The translations under genes and the position numbers were made by a program. Positions 16,271 through 23,469 of a DNA stretch of 64,000 nt are shown here, piece by piece. The notes below the pieces were generated by a model, which saw only the letters and a list, made by a program, of their open reading frames with translations, was not told the DNA's origin and did no database searches. The DNA comes from Levilactobacillus fuyuanensis (GTDB taxonomy: Bacteria; Bacillota; Bacilli; Lactobacillales; Lactobacillaceae). Position 1 is the stretch's first letter; each line of letters starts with the position of its first letter. The stretch lies in NCBI RefSeq assembly GCF_003946395.1, contig NZ_RHNZ01000007.1:62001-126000 (forward strand), read 5' to 3'.

Positions 16271-18088
16271 TTATGAATCCAAATCAAAGGCTAATGCCCG
16301 CGTCCATAAACCATTGTCCATCTGGTAGTACGTTGACACTTTACCATTGGAATCAGTCCGCTTGACCCGGTGTGTAATCGTCACGCGCCGTTCTGAAATA
16401 TCAGCGGTCGTACCCTTTTGCTTGGCCAGCATAGAATCGTTGAATGGTTTCGTGTAGACCGGATAAACCTTCATTAGGTTAAATGACCGGTCGTAGCTCT
16501 CACTCTTGAACGTGTCAAACGTCAAAGCACCCTTGCGAATCCAGTACTTTTTGGCATTGTCACTCTTACTGAAACGAATCCGGTACCACTTACCTGTATC
16601 GGCAGTAGCTCGCATATCAAGGTAGACCCGCTTATTCTTAATGCTCTTCCAGTTGAACTTCAAGATGTTCCAGTTTTTGTGACCCTTGATGTGGTTGTAC
16701 ACAGCATACGTCTTGTACTTAGTCGATAACTGGGCATGTTGCGTGTCCAGACCACTGTAGTACTTTTCAGACTTGTTGGTCTGCTTACGCTTCTTCAGCT
16801 TCTGAGAAGTCGTGCTGCTAACTGATGTGGTCGGAATCGTCGGCTTCGTTGTCACTGTCTGCTTCTTGGCCTTTTTGATCGTGTTATTACTGATAGCAAT
16901 CGTATCGCCAGTCAGTGCGAAGTTACTCTTCACGAAGGAAGCACCCTTCTTCTGCGTGGTGACCTTGTTACCAGTGATTGAGACACCCGTCATTGGGTTG
17001 TCTGCGTCCGCACTATCCAAGAAGATGTATTGCTTGGTTGGATTAACGTTGGTAAACGTATTATCTTCAATGTTTAAATTCGACATCTTGTAATCCGATT
17101 CGGCGTTGTACAAGTAAATGTAGTTACCGGAACCCAAGACGTGTTGGTTAATAAACTTATTGCCCGTGATCCAAAGGTCAGAAATACCCTTGAAATGAAT
17201 CGTGGCAACACCATCATCCATCAGTGGTTTAGGATCAACCACCGTGTTGTTGGTAAAGTACACGTTGTGGATAATTCCACCCTTACCATGGGCGTAAACA
17301 GCGTGTTCACCAATTGGATTGGGTGCATAGGACTGCACTTGTCCGGACTTCTTTGAGACTGGTAAGAATTGGTTCTTATTGACTCTGACATTGTAGGTTG
17401 GGAGGTTATCGTACTGATCGCCAGGGTTCTTGTAAGACATCGCCTTGGCATTTGAGTAGTCGACTTGGATAGCTTCCTTGAAATCTTGTGACCCATTGAA
17501 CCCAGTGAAGACGGAGTTGGTGATATCGATATCATGACTCCCATCGAGGTCAATGTAGTGGCCAGTCGGTGATTCTGCATTATCGAAGACACAGTTGTCA
17601 AACGAAATGTTCGTCGCGTGGTGGACACTCTGGGTGAAAACACTTTGACCCAGCTTCGTATTGTCCCCTTGGAACGTGGCGCCTTCCCATTTGACGTTGC
17701 TGATTCCACCGTCGTAACCCGCTTCGGGACTTGGATAAACAAAGTTCACTCGGTTGCCTGAAGTAATCCGGAAAACGGCACCTTTATCAAACTTGAATGT
17801 AATGTTTGAATGTAGTTTGATGTTCCCCGCATCAAACACATAGGTCCCCTTCGGTACATGAACCGTGAGATCATCGCTGTCCCACTTGTCCAGCATATCT
17901 TGTAATGCCTCGTTGTTCGCCGTCTTGGCATCACCGGTCATCCCTTGATGCTTGGCATTGATCGTTGTCGCCGCCTGGGCAACAACCGTGTTCCCTAATT
18001 GTGGTGTTCCTGGAACACCGCTCAGTCCTAGAACAGTTGCCCCCATTGCAACCGTGGCCAGCAACCCGAGTTTTACCCGTAATTTCAA
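16271..18088 (-). CDS. Secreted right-handed beta-helix protein
   Basis: 605 residues from a TTG at 18088, seven bases after GGAGGGG; an ATG seven codons upstream would place the ribosome site inside the gene. Signal peptide to about VVAQA. Residues about 45-400 are a pectate-lyase-like parallel beta-helix: DAKTANNEALQDMLDKW, VPKGTYVFDAG and many N-rich turns such as SNITFKFDKGA, ITNSVFTGFNG, ITGNKFINQH and SITGNKVTT. After a Thr/Lys-rich linker the last 180 residues are basic and strand-rich with repeated Tyr/Trp, resembling lactobacillus surface-attachment modules. Helices of this class usually act on polysaccharides (lyases, hydrolases, epimerases). I cannot name catalytic residues, so the substrate is open. 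The MarR gene lies directly upstream on the same strand. Confidence 0.8.
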   Translation of the reverse strand: MKLRVKLGLLATVAMGATVLGLSGVPGTPQLGNTVVAQAATTINAKHQGMTGDAKTANNEALQDMLDKWDSDDLTVHVPKGTYVFDAGNIKLHSNITFKFDKGAVFRITSGNRVNFVYPSPEAGYDGGISNVKWEGATFQGDNTKLGQSVFTQSVHHATNISFDNCVFDNAESPTGHYIDLDGSHDIDITNSVFTGFNGSQDFKEAIQVDYSNAKAMSYKNPGDQYDNLPTYNVRVNKNQFLPVSKKSGQVQSYAPNPIGEHAVYAHGKGGIIHNVYFTNNTVVDPKPLMDDGVATIHFKGISDLWITGNKFINQHVLGSGNYIYLYNAESDYKMSNLNIEDNTFTNVNPTKQYIFLDSADADNPMTGVSITGNKVTTQKKGASFVKSNFALTGDTIAISNNTIKKAKKQTVTTKPTIPTTSVSSTTSQKLKKRKQTNKSEKYYSGLDTQHAQLSTKYKTYAVYNHIKGHKNWNILKFNWKSIKNKRVYLDMRATADTGKWYRIRFSKSDNAKKYWIRKGALTFDTFKSESYDRSFNLMKVYPVYTKPFNDSMLAKQKGTTADISERRVTITHRVKRTDSNGKVSTYYQMDNGLWTRALAFDLDS

Positions 18089-18219
18089 AAAAATCCCCTC
18101 CAGTTCCAAATTCTTCCAACAGTTCCATTATAGCTAAGACATTAAAGCGTTGGGTCATCTTAACCTAATTGTCACACGATTGAAAGATTCTAGTCGTAAA
18201 GGGGGTTTCTTTTCAATTG

Positions 18220-18237
18220 TAAATTAAGTTTAATTTA
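18220..18237. promoter_or_regulatory. 18-base palindrome between marR and the beta-helix gene
   Basis: TAAATTAAGTTTAATTTA is a perfect eight-base dyad with a two-base centre. It begins directly after the marR stop (18238) and lies about 130 bases upstream of the beta-helix start. Size and symmetry fit a MarR-family operator. Confidence 0.5.
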
Positions 18238-18621
18238 TTACATTAATTTAGAAATATCGTCATGCAACCCGTTCAGGCGTTCAACTACTTGACCACGAAC
18301 AGACGTGTAAACCTTAACACCATCTGGCGTTAACTTCAGATTGTGTTGCCGACGATCAACCGTTGAAGCGATACTTTCAATTAAACCAGCCCGTAATAAC
18401 CGCGAGATTTGACCGGAAATCATTGACTTAGAAACACCGATCTGGCCAGCAAATTTAGTTGGCGTGAACTCCTCGCGTTGAGTCGTGATAGCATGTAACA
18501 GGTTGAATTGTTCCAAGGAAATCGTGATTTCCTCCGTTTTAATCGTTGTTACTGGCCGCATAATCTTTTGGAGTTGGGAAAACCATTCCAAGGATTGGTT
18601 TAAATCGTTAGTTTGCGTCAT
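18238..18621 (-). CDS. MarR-family transcriptional regulator
   Basis: 127 residues, ATG at 18621 after AAAGGAAG. The winged helix-turn-helix is visible: FTPTKFAGQIGVSKSMISGQISRLLRAGLIESIASTVDRRQ has the recognition helix followed by the DxR wing. The dimerisation helices are at the ends. The ligand is unknown. Its only same-strand downstream neighbour is the secreted beta-helix protein, with an 18-base palindrome between them; I infer that this is the regulated gene. Confidence 0.88.
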   Translation of the reverse strand: MTQTNDLNQSLEWFSQLQKIMRPVTTIKTEEITISLEQFNLLHAITTQREEFTPTKFAGQIGVSKSMISGQISRLLRAGLIESIASTVDRRQHNLKLTPDGVKVYTSVRGQVVERLNGLHDDISKLM

Positions 18622-18885
18622 TTTTTGCTTTCTTCCTTTCCAGTTGGGGATTACCAGGTGTGCGGATAAAAAAGATGTTACTATTCTTACCCGCTAACCA
18701 TTTATTATAACCCTCATTTTCAGCCTTTATGTTACCGATTCATTAATAGTTTATAGCATTACGAATGAAAAAACTAGTGATACGCCATCATTTTGTCATA
18801 TTTCTTCCAGATTAGAACATTGAATTCAGAAACAGAACCCCGTATGATTAAAGTTAAGAAAAACTAAACGAATAAGGAGCTTGGT

Positions 18886-19704
18886 ATGACAAGAATTAAA
18901 ATGATTGCGACCAATGTTGATGGCACTTTTTTGACTCAAAAACGGCACTACAACCAGACGCGTTTTGCACATCAATTAATGGCACTCGAGGCCGCTGGTA
19001 TTCGCTTCGTCGTGGCTAGTGGCAACCACTTGGGTCACCTGCACCGCGTCTTCGCACCAACGCCTGCCGTTCAGACTTTTGTGGCTGAAAACGGCGGTCT
19101 GATTGTGGATCACGGTCAAACACTATTTGAGGACGTCATCCCCACGCCGACCGTTCACCAAATCGTGGCCGACATTCTCGCTGACGATACGTTGCGGCCA
19201 CAGGTATTACGCCTGTCCGGTGCGCATGGAACCTACATCAACCGACGCGACCACCCGAGTGATCCCACGTCTCAGGCCTACTTCTTCAATAACATTGTGC
19301 TGGTCGATGACCTCACCAAAGTCGAGGACACTATTTATAAAATCAACGGCGAGTGGCCCAACGACACAATTCAGCGCCTAGCGGACCGGCTAAATCACCG
19401 ATTCCCCGGTCAAATCAATGCCATGGCTAGTGGTTTTGGCAGTATCGATATCGTGGCAGCTCACATGAACAAGGCCATTGGGGTGACCCGACTAGCGAAG
19501 TCCTGGGGGATTGTCCCGGCAGAGATTGCGGCATTTGGTGACAATGATAATGACCGCGATATGCTGGCCCATGTGGGTTTGGGGATCGCTATGCAGAATG
19601 GAAGGGACACCGTCAAAGCCGTGGCCGACCTCATCACCCCTGCCGACAATGATCACAATGGCGTTCTCGATATCATCGATTTTATTTTAGCAGGTAAAGT
19701 TTAA
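18886..19704 (+). CDS. Cof-type HAD hydrolase with Asn in place of the nucleophile Asp
   Basis: 272 residues, ATG after AATAAGGAG. HAD IIB (Cof) fold: motif I reads MIATNVDGTFL, motif II near VVASGNH, C2B cap in the middle, and motif IV FGDNDNDRDML with GLGIAMQNG. In this superfamily the first Asp of DxDGT forms the aspartyl-phosphate; here it is N10 (codon AAT) while D12 is kept. A single G to A change explains it. The enzyme may have lost phosphatase activity or kept only sugar-phosphate binding; other members act on sugar phosphates or flavin phosphates. Alone on the plus strand. Confidence 0.88.
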   Translation: MTRIKMIATNVDGTFLTQKRHYNQTRFAHQLMALEAAGIRFVVASGNHLGHLHRVFAPTPAVQTFVAENGGLIVDHGQTLFEDVIPTPTVHQIVADILADDTLRPQVLRLSGAHGTYINRRDHPSDPTSQAYFFNNIVLVDDLTKVEDTIYKINGEWPNDTIQRLADRLNHRFPGQINAMASGFGSIDIVAAHMNKAIGVTRLAKSWGIVPAEIAAFGDNDNDRDMLAHVGLGIAMQNGRDTVKAVADLITPADNDHNGVLDIIDFILAGKV

Positions 19705-19747
19705 AGTCAGCTAAACATTTAGCCGTTGACCTAAATCAGGCCGGCGG

Positions 19748-20569
19748 TTATTTTGGTAACTCGTCCCAAATTAAATTTGCAATCAATTGCCACATTTTTG
19801 GTGAAGCGTGCAATTGGCCATGACTCGTCCCCGGGACGTGTATCTCCTGATAGGTGATGGCGCTGCCTGCCAGGATCGGCCGTAGCGCGGTCACCTGATG
19901 AACAGGCACTGAACCATCCGTTAAGCGACCTGAGAGCGTCCCATAGACGTTAATCACGGCACCGTGATGACTTACTGGCAAATGATGTCGCGCAGCTCTC
20001 AGCCGCTCATAAGCCGCATCAGCGGGGCCGCCAACTTTCCCCTCATTAACTGGTGCTCCCAGTAGAATCAGCCGTCGCAACTGTGGCAACTCCGAGCGGT
20101 GCCCGTTCAGTACGAAGGTGTGGACCGCCGCACTGCCCCCCCAGGAATGGGCCACCGCGTTGTATGCCGTCACGCCATAACGGGCTTTCAGTGCCGCCAA
20201 AATCGCCGTAAGCCATCTAACTTGTGGCTGATAGTCGCGCGTCAGACTGTGATCAAACAACACTTGAATCAGTGGATTCGTCTCCGTGACCGACCAATCG
20301 CCAGCAAAATGGAGGTCCCCGCGCCAATCAACGCGAACCGTTAGAACCTTGTGGCCGTATCCCTGTTGTGCTAACCAGCGTAACAAGCCGTTATAAGTCC
20401 ACGCGTGACCACCCCACCCAGGAATCAGGAGAGTTGGGACGCTTGAATAGGTTACATCAGTTCGTCGTTGTGCCAGTGGTTGTGGCGCAATAGCTAACTG
20501 ACTCACCCAACGGTAACTGAGCCAGCCGCCAACAACGATTGTCGGCAACCAATGCCATTTAAGAGTCAA
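19748..20569 (-). CDS. DUF915-type alpha/beta hydrolase, membrane-attached or secreted
   Basis: 273 residues. The hydrophobic N-terminus (WLPTIVVGGWLSYRWV) acts as a signal anchor. The alpha/beta hydrolase core shows LLIPGWGGHAWTYNG (oxyanion loop), the nucleophile elbow AHSWGGSAA and the catalytic His in GTSHGQLHAS; the acid is probably in GRLTDGSVPV. This arrangement is typical of DUF915 proteins, which are extracellular esterase-like proteins of lactic acid bacteria with unknown substrate. A second member is at 43312-44202. It converges with the HAD gene. Confidence 0.85.
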   Translation of the reverse strand: MTLKWHWLPTIVVGGWLSYRWVSQLAIAPQPLAQRRTDVTYSSVPTLLIPGWGGHAWTYNGLLRWLAQQGYGHKVLTVRVDWRGDLHFAGDWSVTETNPLIQVLFDHSLTRDYQPQVRWLTAILAALKARYGVTAYNAVAHSWGGSAAVHTFVLNGHRSELPQLRRLILLGAPVNEGKVGGPADAAYERLRAARHHLPVSHHGAVINVYGTLSGRLTDGSVPVHQVTALRPILAGSAITYQEIHVPGTSHGQLHASPKMWQLIANLIWDELPK

Positions 20570-20778
20570 TACGTTCCCCCCTAAACTAAACCATTATGCC
20601 AGTTATTTTGATTGCGTACAAGTTATATCTGAGTTGCTTAACATTTGTTATGATAAACTGCAATTTAAAAAAATTATCCGCATAAAGTTATCTGGGTTGA
20701 GATTACTGTAGTTAAGGGTTTCGTTGCGATAATAATCTAAAAAGGTCACCCGTTTATTGGTTTTCGTCCCAACTATAT

Positions 20779-20833
20779 TTGACAATTGTACGGATAAAAA
20801 TATAGAATAGAGCCAGAAATGAAAACGCTTTAA
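20779..20833 (+). promoter_or_regulatory. Promoter with cre site upstream of galM
   Basis: TTGACA at 20779-20784 with TATAGAAT at 20801-20808 forms a sigma-A promoter. Immediately downstream TGAAAACGCTTTAA (20820-20833) matches the CcpA consensus TGWAANCGNTNWCA in all but one fixed position. A cre just after the start site normally means catabolite repression by roadblock. Confidence 0.75.
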
Positions 20834-20857
20834 TCTATAGAAATCGAGGACTTGCTC

Positions 20858-21892
20858 ATGAAAACTGCTACGACGAAATGGGATACTTACCAGAATCAGG
20901 CTGTCACCGAATATACGATTGAAAATAAAAATGGCGTCAAACTTGGCATTTTAAGCTGGGGGGCAACGCTACATACGTTATCCGTACCAACTGATAAGGG
21001 TGACAAGAACTTGGTGTTATCTTACCATAAAATGGAAGATTATCTGTCCAATCCGTTTTACGTCTGCATGGGAATTGGCCGGATCGGTGGCCGTTTAGGC
21101 GGCGGTACCTTCGAAATGGGTGGCAAGACTTACAAAGTCGACACCAACGAAGGTAAAGACACGAACCTTCACGGTGGCCCTCACGGCTTCAACACCGTTA
21201 ACTGGGATGGCGAAATCGATGACTCCGACGAAAACGAAGCCAAGATTATCTTGAGCCATACTTTCAAATCCAGCGACGATTCCTTCCCTGGCGACATGAC
21301 TGCCAAGATGATCTACTCTCTGGACAACAACGACCGTGTTAACTTGAAGTTCGAGTCCAACTCAACGGCGCTGACCCTCTTCAATCCAACGTTGCACGTT
21401 TACTTCAACTTGAGTGACGACCAATTAATCTCTGGTCAAACGTTACAGATCAACGCCAAGGAACACTTGGAAGTTACTAGCGAAAAGATTCCTACGGGGA
21501 ACTTCATTCAAAACGCTGGTACCCCATTTGACTTCAGTAATGGTCAAAACTTGGGTGAAGCTATCCGCGGTATGCAAGGGACTAACGAAAAAGGGTTCGA
21601 TGACTTGTTCCACGTTGAACCCGGTGAGGACAACACGATTGCTGAATTGAGCGATCCACAATCCAACCGTTCCGTGACCATCAAGTCTAGCCGGAATGGG
21701 CTGGTCGTCTTCACGGCCAACTCTTTCACCTCTGACATGAAGCTAGCCACTGGTGCCGGTCAACCTTACATGGGGGTTGCTCTGGAAGCACAGACTCTGT
21801 CTGATACGCCACACCATCCAAACTTTGGGGACGTGTCCGTACCTGCTGGCGAGACTAAGACTTACCAAATTTCATACGAAGTTAAGTACTAG
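20858..21892 (+). CDS. galM: Aldose 1-epimerase (mutarotase)
   Basis: 344 residues from ATG 20858, seven bases after AGGA; a TTG two codons earlier is too close to the ribosome site. Family landmarks: GIGRIGGRLGGGTFEM, the substrate His in LHGGPHGFN, the catalytic His in HVYFNLSD, and the catalytic Glu in GVALEAQTLSDTPHHPNF. It interconverts alpha and beta anomers of galactose, glucose or other aldoses in the cytosol before phosphorylation. It stands alone rather than in a gal operon; the cre site suggests glucose repression. Confidence 0.93.
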   Translation: MKTATTKWDTYQNQAVTEYTIENKNGVKLGILSWGATLHTLSVPTDKGDKNLVLSYHKMEDYLSNPFYVCMGIGRIGGRLGGGTFEMGGKTYKVDTNEGKDTNLHGGPHGFNTVNWDGEIDDSDENEAKIILSHTFKSSDDSFPGDMTAKMIYSLDNNDRVNLKFESNSTALTLFNPTLHVYFNLSDDQLISGQTLQINAKEHLEVTSEKIPTGNFIQNAGTPFDFSNGQNLGEAIRGMQGTNEKGFDDLFHVEPGEDNTIAELSDPQSNRSVTIKSSRNGLVVFTANSFTSDMKLATGAGQPYMGVALEAQTLSDTPHHPNFGDVSVPAGETKTYQISYEVKY

Positions 21893-21901
21893 AAGTGTTA
21901 G

Positions 21902-21938
21902 AAACGCCCCGCTACCCATCGGTAGTGAGGCGTTTTTA
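21902..21938 (+). terminator. Rho-independent terminator after galM
   Basis: AACGCC-C-CGCTACC pairs with GGTAGTG-A-GGCGTT over a four-base loop, then TTTTT. Confidence 0.9.
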
Positions 21939-22019
21939 CGCTAGTCGTAGTGTACCATACCGCCGCGAACGCGAGAAGCACAATCGTTTTATCGCCCAAT
22001 GGGTTAATGAGCAAAATCG

Positions 22020-22073
22020 TTGACAGCCTCCGCGGCACCATGTTATGCTGGCAAAACGTAATCATTACTAATT
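22020..22073 (+). promoter_or_regulatory. Promoter and Zur-like box of the S14 paralogue
   Basis: TTGACA (22020-22025) and TATGCT (22044-22049) are 18 bases apart. Directly downstream AAACGTAATCATTACTAATT contains the core GTAATCATTAC (22058-22068), which matches the centre of the Firmicute Zur box (TCGTAATNATTACGA). The position at the start site is suited to repression when zinc is plentiful. Confidence 0.7.
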
Positions 22074-22097
22074 AGATAGAAGGAGATTCCTTAATTC

Positions 22098-22367
22098 ATG
22101 GCTAAAAAATCAAAGATTGCAAAAGAAAAAAAGATTGAAGCAACGGTCGCAAAGTACGCTGATCAACGTGCAGAATTAAAGGCCGCGGGCGACTACGCAG
22201 CACTGGCCTTACTCCCCCGGAATGCTTCACCCGTCCGGATTCACCATCGCGACCACTTAGATGGCCGGCCACACGCCTACATGCGAAAATTCGGAATGTC
22301 CCGGCTTAACTTCCGCCAACTCGCCCATGAGGGAAAGATTCCGGGCGTTAGGAAGGCTAGCTGGTAG
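22098..22367 (+). CDS. rpsN: Ribosomal protein S14, zinc-independent paralogue
   Basis: 89 residues, the long form without the two CxxC zinc motifs of the 61-residue S14. The C-terminal signature [34 protein letters not shown]-like region is complete. AGAAGGAG lies about 12 bases before the ATG. It is not in the S10/spc operon but alone, as expected for the alternative S14 that replaces the zinc-bearing protein during zinc starvation. The Zur-like box in its promoter supports this role. Confidence 0.93.
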   Translation: MAKKSKIAKEKKIEATVAKYADQRAELKAAGDYAALALLPRNASPVRIHHRDHLDGRPHAYMRKFGMSRLNFRQLAHEGKIPGVRKASW

Positions 22368-22368
22368 A

Positions 22369-22541
22369 AGAGAGTGAAGCAAGCCGGTTAGATCCTGAGC
22401 ATTAACGTCATTAAGTGCCCGCTCGGTGGAACCGAGCCGGTGCTTAATGGGGTTAAGCGCAGGGATCTGGCTTGCGCAACTCGTTTCGGAGGCTGCATGT
22501 TTCCGGATATATTGGTGAAAATGAGTTTAGCTCTCTAAGCC
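22369..22541 (+). ncRNA. Structured intergenic RNA element, copy A
   Basis: This starts two bases after the rpsN stop. Nested pairings: AGAGAG (22369-22374) with CTCTCT (about 22531-22536); GCAAGCC (22379-22385) with GGCTTGC (22469-22475); GATCC (22391-22395) with GGATC (22463-22467); CATTAAG with CTTAATG; and an apical GCTCGG/CCGAGC hairpin. A second copy at 36226-36403 keeps the flanking sequence and the first stem but has GACTC/GAGTC at the second, a compensated change. I do not recognise the family. The transcript strand is assumed from the strand of the preceding gene. Confidence 0.6.
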
Positions 22542-22636
22542 AAAATAGTCAGTAGCAGCCTCGCCGGGCAGGAGTTATTTAACTTTCTAACGCCTAATCA
22601 CCCTGTAGCAGTCTCCCCAAACCCAACCAAAAATAC

Positions 22637-22681
22637 AACCCACGTCAACCCTGCCCGCGGCTTCGTTTGACGTGGGTTTTC
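22637..22681 (+). terminator. Rho-independent terminator of the rpsN/RNA element transcript
   Basis: AACCCACGTCAA (22637-22648) pairs perfectly with TTGACGTGGGTT (22667-22678), then TTTT. It would end a transcript carrying rpsN and RNA element A. Confidence 0.85.
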
Positions 22682-22728
22682 GTATGCTCTAAACTAAAAT
22701 CATCATACACAACAAAGGAGTTTTTACC

Positions 22729-23166
22729 ATGACAGAAGTCTTAACGGTCATCCGGGAATTCGACGTATTCGGCAACGCCGGCCAGACCCCCTACGGTATC
22801 GATACACCCAAAATCAACGCCCAATTCGTTGGTGTCAGTCCAGCCATGGCGTTTGACGCTAACAACCAACCCAAGCTGGCTCGCGCAAACGAACGCAAAC
22901 TCCGCGACATTGAGGACGGTCTACGTCACGACTTTCACGACCAGATGGCTGCTTTGGATGGCAACGACCTTGCTCAAAATTTGCAAGCGATTCAGGACCT
23001 GATTGCCACTTTCAAATCCCGTCTGGAACAGGACCTGCTCAGCGACAACCAGTTGGCGCTAGAAAGTCTGACCATGAACGGTGAATGGCTGACCTACTGG
23101 CAGGATGATGCCCCACTCGTCAAGGCCAAGGCCCAGCAACAAGAAAACTTACCACAAGATTTCTAA
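22729..23166 (+). CDS. Hypothetical protein of 145 residues
   Basis: ATG 22729 after AAAGGAG. A soluble protein with no signal or membrane segment. The N-terminal half (VIREFDVFGNAGQTPYGIDTPKINAQFVGVS region) looks beta-rich, followed by a charged helical stretch (ERKLRDIEDGLRHDFHDQM) and an acidic C-terminus ending LPQDF. I do not recognise a family. It is flanked by terminators on both sides, so it is a single-gene unit; the codon use is like its neighbours, which supports a real gene. Confidence 0.7.
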   Translation: MTEVLTVIREFDVFGNAGQTPYGIDTPKINAQFVGVSPAMAFDANNQPKLARANERKLRDIEDGLRHDFHDQMAALDGNDLAQNLQAIQDLIATFKSRLEQDLLSDNQLALESLTMNGEWLTYWQDDAPLVKAKAQQQENLPQDF

Positions 23167-23181
23167 GTACTCAAAAAAAAA

Positions 23182-23226
23182 TTACCATCCTTAATGCTCT
23201 CTAGCACTAAAGATGGTGATTTTTTA
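23182..23226 (+). terminator. Rho-independent terminator after the 145-residue protein
   Basis: ACCATC pairs with GATGGT, supported by TTA/TAA-type inner pairs, followed by six T residues. Confidence 0.8.
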
Positions 23227-23469
23227 TTGCGGTTCAGATTTTAATTCAATAACATGAGGTGAGGCTCTTGCAATCTGGCCGCGTAACTACTGGCTTCGGA
23301 ACCACACAATGATCCGTGGGCTGGACGGCTTTCGTGTGATTTCATCCACCAACAATTATTTTTTAAAATTAGTCTGTCAGCCAAATCGTCTGCCGACGTG
23401 CTTGCCATGCAAAGGTAACATCGTAAGCGAATCCGACTTTTAACCGGCGACAGTAACTAATTTTCAAAC
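23227..23469. other. Intergenic region between convergent units
   Basis: No ORF or clear terminator for the GH65 gene was seen; short G/C-rich dyads occur near 23300-23330. Confidence 0.35.
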
